Counted from the first letter of the stretch, positions 12,203 to 21,947 are shown. The stretch is DNA of 23,398 nucleotides from Oppiella nova (GCA_905397405.1 CAJPVJ010000544.1:1-23398); one strand, 5' to 3'. Translations and numbers: made by a program. Notes: a model not told the origin generated them from the letters alone.

Positions 12203-13771
12203 CTAACGGCGGAGTGTCTTCGGTCGGGACCTGTGGTCAGCATTGCGTCCAACTCTCGACTCATCCGAAGCTTTGGAATCCAAACCAAACGCTTCGTCCA
12301 TTCGGTCGACACTTCGATCCCTTCTTTGGAAAGACTTTTTGAACAAACTTTTCGATGCATTCCTGTCGACGGATTCACAATTGGATGTCTTGTCCGGCAA
12401 AGCGTCGGTCTTTCGTTTGAAGAGACAGTCTTTGACCCGTTGTTCAGATCGTATGCTCTTATTGTCTTTGAATCGATAGGTCTTCGAGCCATTGAAGTCG
12501 CCGTCAGAAGCGTCCACTCTCTCAGTGTTTCGCCTCTGAGTGGACGGCCTATAGATGTGATCGCGTCTTCTGTTATCGATAGGTCTGCTCTGAAAGTCGT
12601 CTTTTAGGCCCACAATAGAGCGCTTCGTTTCAATAGTGAACCGATTCCTCATTGGGAAGCACTGAGTGGTGCGACGGCTCACATACCTCTGCTCATCCAT
12701 CAGGTCCTTCTGACGCAACAGAAACTTGTAGAACAAGCCGTCCGTCTGTCTGAAGGCCTTCTCGTCGATCGGGAACTTGAGTTGAAGCATAAGACTGGAT
12801 GTGAGGATGTCGTGGATGCGGACAATCACTCGCGTTAGTCGTGAGGTGTCGACAGTCCTCTCGAGTGGCGTATAATTGCCGTAAAACGAAGAGTTGACGT
12901 AAACTGGTGTTGAGGTGTCCTCTGAGATGTCAGAGTAGATCATAATCTCTCCGATGTGTAGAATTGAGTCCCACTTCTTAAACGCATCAAACAGTCCGTC
13001 AACGAAGATGTTGTAACGCATTCGCCATCTCTGGGCTCCCGTGGCGTACGTCCGGAACAGCTGAGGGTATCGCTGGTCGATGAGNATGTCAGAGTAGATC
13101 ATAATCTCTCCGATGTGTAGAATTGAGTCCCACTTCTTGAACGCATCAAACAGTCCGTCAACGAAGATGTTGTAACGCATTCGCCATCTCTGGTCTCCCG
13201 AGGCGTACGTCCGGAACAGCTGAGGGTATCGCTGGTCGATGAGAGCGAAGTAGTACTTGAACTGCGAGTTGTATCGCATCCGCAACGGCACGAAGTTCTT
13301 CAGTTCAGACATATTCACCACACGTTTGGCGCGACCCTCGGTGTCAGTGATGCCCACCGTTTCGCCCCATTTGTTGGACAATTGGCTGGTCTTCGGCTTC
13401 TTGTAGTCCTTCTGTTTCGTTGTCTCACTCTTAGAGGAGTTGTTTCGGGTCTTCGACAGCGAATCTCCCGTCGAGTTCGAGGACACGACTGGTGTCTCCT
13501 TCGACACGGTCTTCACATTGAGATTCTGGCGATCACTGAACCCGTGCACCACTTCCTCCGTCTTGTCGTCCGAATCGCTCTCTTCTTCCTCCGAGTCATG
13601 TGTTGTGCGCCGAAAGGCATGGCATTTGACGCGACCCTCGATATGGTGGTCGTCCGACCCGTGGCTGTCGTCGCGACCCTCTTCTCCACACTCTTCGCCA
13701 CTCTTCACGCACTCCTTGTGATAGTCTTCGCGGATTGGGTCACAAGACGTGTCCATTGCCTGCGAACTCAT
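12203..13771 (-). CDS. Unrecognised charged protein, single exon as assembled
   Basis: I do not recognise this protein. The ATG at 13771 (MSSQAMDTS) is the first Met of a frame that stays open for 522 codons as assembled. The N-terminal third is acidic and Ser-rich, with an EEEESDSDD run near residue 50. The middle (about residues 155-370) looks folded, being rich in aromatic residues with motifs such as RYPQLFRTY, DGLFDAFKKWDSILHIGE and DGLFYKFLLRQKDLMDEQRY. The C-terminal third is strongly basic with Arg/Lys/Ser/Asp runs (RRDRSVDRMDE), suggesting nuclear localisation or nucleic-acid binding; that is inference from composition. Residues 177-229 are repeated almost exactly at 230-282 because of a 158-bp repeat joined by an N. 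If the repeat is an assembly error, the real protein has 469 residues. Sustained coding bias and the higher G+C than the flanks support a real gene. It is divergent from the STARD7-like gene. Confidence 0.8.
   Translation of the reverse strand: MSSQAMDTSCDPIREDYHKECVKSGEECGEEGRDDSHGSDDHHIEGRVKCHAFRRTTHDSEEEESDSDDKTEEVVHGFSDRQNLNVKTVSKETPVVSSNSTGDSLSKTRNNSSKSETTKQKDYKKPKTSQLSNKWGETVGITDTEGRAKRVVNMSELKNFVPLRMRYNSQFKYYFALIDQRYPQLFRTYASGDQRWRMRYNIFVDGLFDAFKKWDSILHIGEIMIYSDXLIDQRYPQLFRTYATGAQRWRMRYNIFVDGLFDAFKKWDSILHIGEIMIYSDISEDTSTPVYVNSSFYGNYTPLERTVDTSRLTRVIVRIHDILTSSLMLQLKFPIDEKAFRQTDGLFYKFLLRQKDLMDEQRYVSRRTTQCFPMRNRFTIETKRSIVGLKDDFQSRPIDNRRRDHIYRPSTQRRNTERVDASDGDFNGSKTYRFKDNKSIRSEQRVKDCLFKRKTDALPDKTSNCESVDRNASKSLFKKSFQRRDRSVDRMDEAFGLDSKASDESRVGRNADHRSRPKTLRR
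12927..13084 (-). repeat. 158-bp direct repeat, copy A (within the coding sequence)
   Basis: Runs from ATGTCAGAGTAG to CTGGTCGATGAG on the plus strand and is nearly identical to 13086-13243. It differs at three positions: TTAAACG versus TTGAACG, CTGGGCTC versus CTGGTCTC, and CCGTGGCG versus CCGAGGCG. Two of the three change amino acids (Ser/Thr and Asp/Ala). Confidence 0.97.
13085..13085. other. Single ambiguous base (N) between the repeat copies
   Basis: The only ambiguous base I noticed in the window. It falls exactly between the two 158-bp copies, so copy plus N equals 159 bp, or 53 codons, and the frame stays open. A lone N at a repeat junction is typical of a scaffold join or gap-filling step. 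Confidence 0.97.
13086..13243 (-). repeat. 158-bp direct repeat, copy B (within the coding sequence)
   Basis: Second copy, same length as copy A. It continues into unique upstream coding sequence beginning AGCGAAGTAG, while copy A continues into unique downstream coding sequence. Each copy therefore has only one natural flank, as expected if two overlapping allelic contig ends were joined without collapse. Confidence 0.97.
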
Positions 13772-14180
13772 AGTGAATGACAAGCCGTTTGTGTCGACCC
13801 TTCAGTCAAACCATACATACATTGATTGCAATGTATTTTGAATCTCACGCTCACAGCAAACAAACCAATCATACGGTCATTGCTTTGCAGTCAAAGTCCG
13901 AGACTTCACGACAACTGCTGTTTCACTGCTATTCATATTCGTGTGCTTTCACTGCAACCCATGGCCTCATGAGTGACCAATGGGTCCATGAATGTCATCA
14001 AAGTGTCCACAGATTGTCATTCATCGGCACAAATGAGTCCAACATTTGCCACTCGTTTGCAATGAAATGACGTAATGTTTGGACGACTCGTGCGTTGAAT
14101 GCAAACATTGATCGAGAAGTGAATGAATGAGTGATTGTTTGTGTCTTGTGGTGAACCACTCACTCATGAGGTGAGAGACA
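13772..14180. promoter_or_regulatory. Putative bidirectional promoter between divergent genes
   Basis: A 409-bp spacer separates the start codons of the unrecognised minus-strand gene and the STARD7-like gene. It contains two CCAAT pentamers (13865-13869 and 13977-13981) and a CRE/ATF-like TGACGTAA (14068-14075). I see no clear TATA box, which would suit a housekeeping-type shared promoter. The motifs are seen; their use is inference. Confidence 0.5.
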
Positions 14181-15628
14181 ATGTATTTGAACTCTTCTCA
14201 GATGATCGCCAATCACTTCCGTACGCATACTCTGTTGAGACAACGCCTGCAGTCGCTCAACACGAATGGCAACCAACTCTTCGGCAGACATCATATGGTG
14301 ACAAATGGGCGACAAAATGGTCAGTCGTTTTGGGACTCAATTCGCGAAGAGTTGAACCAAAAGGTGATACTCTTTATGGCACTCCTGAGGCAACAGTCAA
14401 ACGTTTACATGAGTTTAAGACTGCGAAGAATGGCTCAGATCTGTGGCCTCTATAACCGTATTTACAGCGAATCCGCAGTCAATCAACTCATGTCCCAAAT
14501 GCTGGTCCGCCTCAGAGCCCGGGCTTTGACTTCATTACGCAATCGCTTCTCCGGTAACAAGAAGTCCAAGGATTCGCTCAAATGTCTCATGTCTGCCGTC
14601 TGTGGGCTCTTCTGTTGGGACAGTCAGCGCATCACTGATGGAGACCTCAAGCAAACCATTACTGACTTCGAGAGCGTCCAAAGAGTCGGTGCCACGAATC
14701 GCATCCAAATGAATGACATCCCGAAGAGCACATCGTTTTCAGTTTCGGCCGAAACTCGCGATTTGAATGATGAGAGTGAGGCTCAATGGGAGGCCGTTAT
14801 TATGAGGGATGACTTCAAACTGTGGCGCAAAGCAGTTGCCAACACTTCTCTCTATCAATACAAAGGTTTGTTTCAATGAAGCATTGATTTGATTTGATTT
14901 ATGAACTAATAATTAATACTTTGTATGCTTTGGGTTTAGTTTTTGGTACTTTCAATGACATACCGGCGCGATCTTTCTATAGGGTTCAGATGGACACAGA
15001 ATACCGCAAGAGATGGGATAAACTGGTTATCAAACTCGATATTATCGAAAGGGAACCCTTTGTCACTGATAGGGATCAGCTAAACAGTGAAGACTCTGGA
15101 AATGAAGTTTTACATTGGATTATGAAATACCCGGTAATTGTTGATTAGATAATTATATCATAGTAAACTATAAATGTGATAAGTTATCCTGGTAACCTTC
15201 AATGATTTGTCTGTGTTTAGTATCCGATGAATACCAGAGATTACGTATACTTACGGCGGTCTCGGATTGATATGAAGGAAAACCTAATGGTTTTGGTCTC
15301 GAAATCCATTGAATACCCTGCACTGCCGGAATGCACACAACACGTCCGTGTGGTTGACTACTCGTCCCAAATGGTGATCAAACCGCACACCACTTTCGAT
15401 GAGTGCGGCTTTGATTATTTGCTCACATATTTTGATGACCCGAGAGCTGCCTTTCCATCGCCGGCCTATAACTGGATGGCTGTCAGCGGTGTTCCCGACT
15501 TTGTAGAGAAACTACATTTGGCTGCACTTCAGTTGTATAGCTCTAGTAATCATAAGTCAAACAAACATAACTCGTGTAACACTTTCAATGGTTCCACGCA
15601 TTCGTCCTCTGAATGCATTTACGCCTGA
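14181..15628 (+). CDS. Stard7: StAR-related lipid transfer protein 7 (STARD7-like), 3 exons
   Basis: The model is join(14181-14865, 14940-15133, 15221-15628), giving 428 aa. Introns are 74 and 87 bp with GT-AG borders, and the frame closes exactly. An in-frame stop just upstream (14172-14174) makes the ATG at 14181 the first possible start. The START domain spans roughly residues 195-405. It is recognised by WEAVIMRDDFKLWRK (203-217), DTEYRKRWDKLVIKLDIIER, the RDYVYLRR segment near 300, and QMVIKPH followed by FDYLLTYFDDP; these follow vertebrate STARD7 closely. In mammals STARD7 carries phosphatidylcholine to mitochondria. The first 51 residues contain no Asp or Glu and several Arg/His, consistent with a mitochondrial presequence. 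Length is above the roughly 370 aa of the human protein, owing to a longer N-terminal part, an acidic insertion near residues 269-284 and a Ser/Asn-rich tail. It converges with the P450 gene downstream. Confidence 0.93.
14866..14939 (+). other. STARD7-like intron 1 (74 bp)
   Basis: Donor GTTTGT after CAATACAAAG and acceptor TGGGTTTAG. Splicing joins YQYK to VFGTFND, restoring the conserved START-domain reading. Phase 1. Confidence 0.92.
15134..15220 (+). other. STARD7-like intron 2 (87 bp)
   Basis: Donor GTAATT after AAATACCCG and acceptor TGTGTTTAG. Splicing joins HWIMKYP to YPMNTRDYVY, matching the family. Phase 0. Confidence 0.93.
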
Positions 15629-16499
15629 ATTGATGCAAACATTTTGAATTGAAATCTAATTTTTATTTTCTGACAAATATATCTTACATACAATTACTTG
15701 TTAGTGATATTAATAACACAAATATAGATCTATTAATCGATTGATTAGTCTTTTTTGTTTTATAAATAGATATTCATTATTAAATTTTATACTCCATTTA
15801 AAAGTGAATATTGGAAATTATTTTATGATTTATGCATAAACGCTTGATATTTAAATTAAATGTTATATTGTCTGAGATTCAGGCATAAATCACATTTATG
15901 TATTAGAATTTGATTGAATTTATTGTTATAAATAAAGGGCAAAATATAAGTAAATTTATAAAATGATACTTTATTTGATACAAATGTTGAAAACACTTGA
16001 ATAGTCAGCACAAGGACAATGAAAAAGGAAATATTCTGTGCATTCATTCCTAATATTTATGAATTCAATATTTTTTGGCAGAAGTTTCAATCTCCTGTTT
16101 ATTGTGTGTAATATATGGTCTCAAAAGTTGGAAAGAATTTCCTTCACATAATTAATTCAAACTCAAGATCTTTGTGAACAAGAATTGAATTTATTTCCAA
16201 ATAGATTTACGATTGAGTAAAACATTTACATAAATGCACTAAAATTAAGCCATATATTGAATATTTTAAATTAAATACAATTAATATGAAAACTATTTCT
16301 ATAATAACCGAAACCAAAAACTTGTGATACATATTCTAATTTATAATCGGATGGAAAATATGGGAAAATTTATAACATTTTGCTTTATATTTAATAAATT
16401 AGGGAAATGTAAGAAATGAAAGCTTAGAAAAAAAAATTAACTAAATTTATGAGAACTGTCTTCACATGACATTAAATTTAAAATTAATATAAAAACTAC
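15629..16499. other. Intergenic region between convergent genes (3' UTRs)
   Basis: About 870 bp of very AT-rich sequence between the stop codons of the STARD7-like and P450 genes. It should hold both 3' UTRs. An AATAAA near 15930 on the plus strand could serve the STARD7-like gene, and an AATAAA on the minus strand (TTTATT at 16190-16195) could serve the P450. The 63-codon frame at 15856-16047 looks random. Confidence 0.55.
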
Positions 16500-19398
16500 T
16501 TATTTCTCAGGCCTTGGACTTAGGGAAACCTTAAAGCATTTGTCTGACAAATCCAATGCCAGACAGCCTTTTGGGGCCAATTGTCGGCTCATTTCAGAGC
16601 GTTGTTCATCATTTAGGGCAGAGATTTCGAAATTGAGAACCAAATTAGCGATTGCTGTGAATGTAATCGTTTGAACCATTTTGTAACCCAAACACGCGCG
16701 ACGTCCACTTGAGAAGGGGAAAAAGTGGTCCGGTTTTGATATATGGCTAACACTTCCACTCGAAGACACGAAACGCGATGGTTTGAACTGTTGTGGATCC
16801 GACCAGTACTCCGCAGACATATTCAGGTAATATGTGTTGAATAATATCATTGTTCCCTTCTCTATGTCATAGTCTATTCAAATGTCATGACAAACAAAAT
16901 GCAATCCAATGTTGAAATGAAAAAGTTATTTTAATTTAGAAAACTTTCTGTAGTTATTGCTATTAAATGAAATGACATATACCTTGAAGGGTTGCGTCCA
17001 CTTTGTTGACGTGCGGCACAATTGGTGAGGATGTGAGGCGAAGTGTCTCTAGAATACTGGCTTCAGTTAAAGGCATAACCGGCCGGTGCTCTAAATTAAT
17101 GATCCCCTCATCGTTTGGAAGCCTTTTCAGTGCATTCTTCGCCTCAATGTAGAGCTGGTTCTGAACGTTGGGATTGAGTGCCACGAATCCAATCAAACGC
17201 ATCAATAGGTTTCCGACCGCCGAGTGGCCCCCAACTAAGTCCCCGATTTCATACATACATTCCGACCAACTCATGGACGAAGGGTTTCTCACATAATGCT
17301 CTAACATTAACTCCAAGAAGTCATCCCTTCCTTCCTTTGCATCGATGCCTTCATTTTCAAGTCTATCAACAGTTGCCTCCAATCTCTGTCCAACCAATTC
17401 CTTCTCCACATAATTTCTGTTTAATCACAAAATATAACATATTTTCTCAAAAAGCTTTCTATAGAATATAGAATATCGTTAAATAATGCTTCAAAAACTG
17501 ATTACTATTAAGTTAAAGCAAATTTTCAATTCCTATTTTCTAATTTTAAGCAAAACAAATAAAAATTAATTTAAAATTCAAACAAATAAAGTGAAAAATA
17601 AAAATTCGTGCAAAAAACTGTAAATTGTATTGAGTATAAGCCATGGTTAGTGTCATATGTGAACCGGTATATCCACATGTGTTCAGCGAAAATAGTCTTA
17701 AGACTTCTCATGACTGGAGGCATGAATTTAATTAGACTTCCCTCGAGTGAGTGAAAGTGATTTTGACATTCACTCACAAACTAGTATTCACTACCAAACT
17801 GATGATCCCAAGGATAGGACACAGTCGGGGGCAGACCTATGGTTAGTGTGAGAATTCATACTAACAATTCTTGTATGAAAAATAGCCTTAAATATGATAA
17901 GCGATTGAACAGATGCACTGTTGCCTGAATAACCCGTTTTCGAAATAAAAGCCATCAAACTCTGAAAACTCAACCAAATTTTGCTCATTTGGTGCACTTT
18001 TGGTACATTTATATAAATCTTGTAATCATTTGATATGCAAACCATTATTACCTCAAACTGGTGGCCGAGTCTTCAACGAAATCGAAATAACTCTTATGTA
18101 ATCCCAAAACTGATAGATAGGGTATGAAATCAATGGCATAGCATTGGTTTATGTCGTGGAAGATATAGTCGTAGTTATGAACGGCATCTAAAAATTTTTT
18201 GCAACCATTTGGAGGCCTAAACCATAAAATATCACTTTTTAATATCATAAAAAATTATTCAAACGATTAGTTGTCATAAATGCTCATAAATAATACTATA
18301 TTAACCAAACTCTCACCACTACATGACATTCATATGACTTTATATATCAAATATTTTGCTTAATATTCTACTCTTATTTGATAATCAATTAAAGATTTAT
18401 TTTAATACAGAAGTGATATAAGACTTACTCTATTGAACACAAATACTTAATGAATATCTTTGCGCACAGAATAAGGATGTGTTGTTTCGTCAAAATAGTG
18501 GTCTCTTTGCAGTCAATCGTTTGCTTTACCATAAGATTCACTTCATTTTCAATGCATTTCGAAAGATCTTTATAGCATTTGGACCCATATTTGGGTATAA
18601 CTCCCGACTGAGCCATAGATCGGCGCGTTTTCTGCAGATCAGACCAATCGCATAGTGCCAGAGCTGTCCACAAACCATATCATTGCCATCAATGCATTCA
18701 ATACTGTATAACAATTATAAGAGGAGGAAATGGATCTCACAGTTGTGTTTGTCACGACCAAAGATGAGTCCGTATCTGTGAAAGGATGGTCTGTCGCAGA
18801 AGACATCGCCTTTAAGGAGCAGCACTTCCCTCATGGCTTCGGCCGATGAGACCAATACAGCCTTGCATTGACCCATCTTTAGCGACACGACGTCCCCATA
18901 CTTTTTCCTGATCTCATTGAATCCCATCCATGGGTTGTCCTGATATTTGGACAATAGGTACATATGTCCGATCACTGGCAGACATAACGGTGACGGCGGA
19001 CCTAATCATATCAATTGGCAAACAATGCATCAAATCTATAAGTTTTTAAAAGTATTTTTTGCAAAACTTAAAATATTTATTCTTGTTATATGCTATGGTT
19101 TAGTCAAATAAACTAGTTTTGCATTAACTTCGAGTTAGAACTGCAGTCAAAATCTTGAGTTAAAACTAGAAAATTATTTTGTTTTTTCTTTTGATACAAT
19201 ATTACGGTTTTGCAAAAAGACATAAAAATTCTGTTATTTTGAGTTAATTATGCAAAATATAAAAGACTCACTTCTTATCCACTTCTTTGCCTTTAACTTT
19301 GATTTAATGGTAATAATAGCACAAAGAGTTAGAAACAAAAGCAACAAAACTGGAGTCAAAATATTGACGAAATTAAAACTATTCATGAATTCAATCAT
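16500..19398 (-). CDS. spo: Cytochrome P450 of the CYP307 (spook) family, 6 exons
   Basis: The model is complement(join(16500-16873, 16983-17416, 18052-18216, 18429-18663, 18741-19001, 19272-19398)), 531 aa including the start Met. All junctions are GT-AG and the frame closes. It has an N-terminal membrane anchor (about residues 11-32), then the Pro-rich hinge PPSPLCLPVIGH. DKHNSLALCDWSDLQKTRR and INQCYAIDFIPYL are hallmarks I associate with CYP307/Spook. The I-helix reads GGHSAVGN (325-332) and lacks the usual Thr, as I recall for this family. The ExxR motif is ETLR (386-389), followed by SSPIVPHV. The heme loop FSSGRRACLG has its Cys ligand at 468. Length fits the family (about 540 aa). CYP307 enzymes act in the early 'black box' of ecdysteroid synthesis, after 7-dehydrocholesterol, probably at the ER. 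A second Met at residue 5 is an alternative start. The family call is strong; the exact paralogue (spook, spookier or spookiest type) cannot be told. Confidence 0.92.
16874..16982 (-). other. P450 intron 5 (109 bp)
   Basis: Minus strand: donor GTATAT after CTTCAAG, acceptor TTGAATAG. Splicing joins VDATLQ to DYDIEKGTM in phase 1. Confidence 0.85.
17417..18051 (-). other. P450 intron 4 (635 bp, longest)
   Basis: Minus strand: donor GTAATA after TTTGAG, acceptor TTAAACAG. It joins TSLR to NYVEKELVG in phase 2. Frames of 68 and 84 codons inside it show no P450 or other motif, so I treat them as chance. Confidence 0.88.
18217..18428 (-). other. P450 intron 3 (212 bp)
   Basis: Minus strand: donor GTAAGT after CAATAGA, acceptor TATGGTTTAG. 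It joins KYLCSI to EPPNGCKKFL in phase 2. Confidence 0.88.
18664..18740 (-). other. P450 intron 2 (77 bp)
   Basis: Minus strand: donor GTGAGA after CACAACT, acceptor TTGTGGACAG. It joins GRDKHN to SLALCDWS in phase 1, giving the family signature across the junction. Confidence 0.92.
19002..19271 (-). other. P450 intron 1 (270 bp)
   Basis: Minus strand: consensus donor GTGAGT after GATAAGAA, acceptor ATGATTAG. It links the membrane-anchor exon (ending KAKKWIR) to the Pro-rich hinge (SPPSPLCLP) in phase 1. Confidence 0.88.
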
Positions 19399-19652
19399 AA
19401 CTTTAGTGGACTGAATGGAAATGTTGGTTAAAATGTGAATATTTAAGCGAATGTTTGAAAATAAAACAAAAGATTTATGAACTTTTGAAACAAAAAATTG
19501 TTTGACTCAAGAATACTAACTATAAACTTGTGTTTCAACTTAACAACAGTTGAGAAGCCAATGATTAAAATAAAGTTAAAACCCAGACTTAAAGTGAAAG
19601 TAAAGGTCTAATGAAGTGGAGAGAAGTGGACAGAGAGTGAGAGTATAAGTGT

Positions 19653-19659
19653 TTTTATA
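19653..19659 (-). promoter_or_regulatory. Possible TATA box of the P450 gene
   Basis: On the minus strand this reads TATAAAA, about 255 bp upstream of the P450 start codon, which would leave a 5' UTR of roughly 225 bp. AT-rich sequence makes chance matches common, so this is only a candidate. Confidence 0.25.
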
Positions 19660-21617
19660 AGTGATGGCGAAATTGCCGAAAGCGATACTATTTGGGCCTA
19701 AAACAGGTTTTGGAGATTTTTGCCCACAATTTCGGATTCACTTCTCTTCTCCTAAAAAAATGTTTTCAAACTCTGCGCTCAAAATATTTTTATGAATTTT
19801 TTCACTTCGAAAAAGGATTAGAATTTTGCCGTTCATTGGATTCTGGGTTCAGAGATGGCGTCAAACTATTCGTTAGATTTCGCACAATTTCTCAATTCAT
19901 TTCAATTCTTAACAAAAGTTTTTTTGTATTAATGAATGAATTTGTTTTCATTGATTTTTATTCAATTTAATTACTTAATTAATTGTAATTACATTTAACT
20001 TAATTATAGCACTTTGTTTTGTTACTATTGAACTCTCGTTAAAATATTTATTGTAATTTAATGTCTCGTACTATAAATACTTAATGAATACATTATTTTT
20101 GATTTTAATTGAAAATCGTTTTGACAATTATTTTTAAATTCAAACCTAATTAGTAATTACTATTATAAGTGTTGAGAAATAATTAACTCATTATTCTATT
20201 AATTATGTTTAAATGTCAATTCAATTAAACTCTAATAAATTAGGCTGGTTAATAAAATAATAAGCTTATTATTCCTATTATTTTTATTATTCAATATGCA
20301 ATTATAAACAATTTATAGAAATTTAACTCAACTTGACAATTATTCTACATATTGGTACAAATAATTTAATAAATATTTAGTAATTAAAATATTGAAGAAA
20401 TTACAATTTACTTGAAATAAAAATATTTAAGATTTCTATTTTGCGCTAATTAATTAAAACTAAAATATACCATTATTAAATTGAAATAAAATTAAGAATA
20501 TAAGGTGATAATAGGTAGCCCTGGTAGTATTAGTCCGGTAGTGTCTAACCTCTTGTACCGTTCAAAGAAAACTTTGTGAGACATTTGCACAAATATTGAT
20601 GGGTTTTGATTGAATAATAATTTCTGTAAATTTATTCCACCCTTTAATAAGTGATAAAATATTTGAAATATTATTTGCTCTCAAAAGGAAACTTTATTTT
20701 TCAACAATTATTATATTATTTCTAGATTTATGGCTTCATTTAGTATTTTTTATTCAGTTATTTAGTGAGCAATAAAGTGATTAATGACTTATAAGTCGAT
20801 AAAAATAAACTAATAATTTAATTAATTACAAGTTTTATATGACTTTTATTTTATTAAATCGCTTTGAAATAATGTTAATGGATAATAAATTGGATTTTTT
20901 TGTTTAAATTGTTATTATTGTTGTTATTATTAAATAATCAATTTTATTATAAAGTGTTGGTTTCAAAAATGTTTGAATCAATTTCTCTATGAAATACATA
21001 AGTAATGTATTATCGATTGATTTGTTTTTTATTGCAGTAGTAATCGATTGATAAATGCTTAGAGATTTTCCTAATTATAGGTAATTAAGTCCTTTCCCCA
21101 CGTTTTCAGGCATACAATTGACAGTAATATAGCAATGAGTCAAACAACTATCCCCGCAAAACTTTATTTAAGACCAACTTTTGGTTTTTTGGTTCACAAC
21201 TAACACAAAACATGAGCTCAAAAGAAATTCAGATACTTTTGAATCAATCAATTTTAATGTTATTTATATACATATCAAATGTTTGATGTTTTTAATAGTT
21301 TTATCGTTAATCTAATCATTCTATTTATTAACTGAAAAAGAGTTTTGAATAATAAATTATGTTAGGATTATATGAATGTCGGTCATAATAACAATCAGTT
21401 TATAAATTTTTAATGATTTGTGTGTCTTTTCTATTTACAAATACGCTAAATATCAATATTAAGTTATTCCGTAAGTGCTTATTATTAAATCAATAGCAAT
21501 GAGTGAGATATTAATTCAAATAGTTTTTATACATAAAGTTTAAAAAGCAATTGAAAACAATTGAGATAATGGTTAGACTGATGTAATGGATGGCAGAATT
21601 GGGTACTAATGGGTATA
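19660..21617. other. AT-rich intergenic region with no gene seen
   Basis: About 2 kb of strongly AT-rich sequence between the P450 promoter side and the homeobox exon. The 92-codon frame at 19692-19970 is Phe-rich, biased by T-rich DNA and matches nothing known. The right part should include the homeobox gene's 3' UTR. Confidence 0.5.
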
Positions 21618-21947
21618 TTATTTGATTTTCTTGAAGGCCGAGTTGTGACCACCGATTGTAAGACTAGTGGTGGATGCGGTCGTATCGGAGATATTGTTAG
21701 CCGAGTCCGGGGGCTGAGGGGACGGTGAGCCACGGGGTGTATCGCTATTACAGCTATGATTACTGCGGTGTTGTTGCGATGATATCGTATCAAAGGAGTC
21801 GCGCGAAGCACACGAATCTCTGGAATTCATATCCACTGTCGGACTGTCGCCGGAATCTCTTGAGCCCATCAGTGAGTACTTTGAACTGTTGGAGTTAGAC
21901 ATCCTTTGATGTCGACGCCATTTAGCTCTTCGGTTACTAAACCATAC
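21618..21947 (-). CDS. Last coding exon of a Pax-class homeobox gene (partial)
   Basis: This exon encodes 109 residues and a stop. It opens with VWFSNRRAKWRRHQR, which is homeodomain residues 47-60 plus the flank: Trp48, Phe49, Ser50, Asn51. Ser at position 50 is the hallmark of Pax homeodomains, and RRAKWRR is closer to the Pax6/eyegone groups than to Pax3/7 (RRARWRK). The acceptor TCAATGCAG precedes V47, the 46/47 intron position common in paired-class homeobox genes, in phase 0. The rest is Ser/Asn/Asp-rich low-complexity sequence (for example NSRDSCASRDSFDTISSQQ), ending HNSAFKKIK, as expected of an activation or repression tail. The paired domain and helices 1-2 are not in the window. 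RRHQR reminds me of eyegone, but I would not assign the gene on that alone. Product: a sequence-specific nuclear transcription factor. Confidence 0.85.
   Translation of the reverse strand, partial: VWFSNRRAKWRRHQRMSNSNSSKYSLMGSRDSGDSPTVDMNSRDSCASRDSFDTISSQQHRSNHSCNSDTPRGSPSPQPPDSANNISDTTASTTSLTIGGHNSAFKKIK

Noticed and set aside
12197-12607. 136-codon plus-strand frame, and others at 13382-13780
   Set aside because: Antisense shadows of the minus-strand charged-protein gene; the sense frame is much longer and better behaved.
17571-18045. Two frames inside P450 intron 4 as possible extra exons
   Set aside because: Neither contains P450 motifs, and exons 4 and 5 join in frame without them; the shared words ATGGTTAGTGT and AAAATAG are too short to show an exon duplication.
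19692-19970. 92-codon plus-strand frame upstream of the P450
   Set aside because: Phe-rich product of T-rich DNA, with no motif or homology I can recognise.
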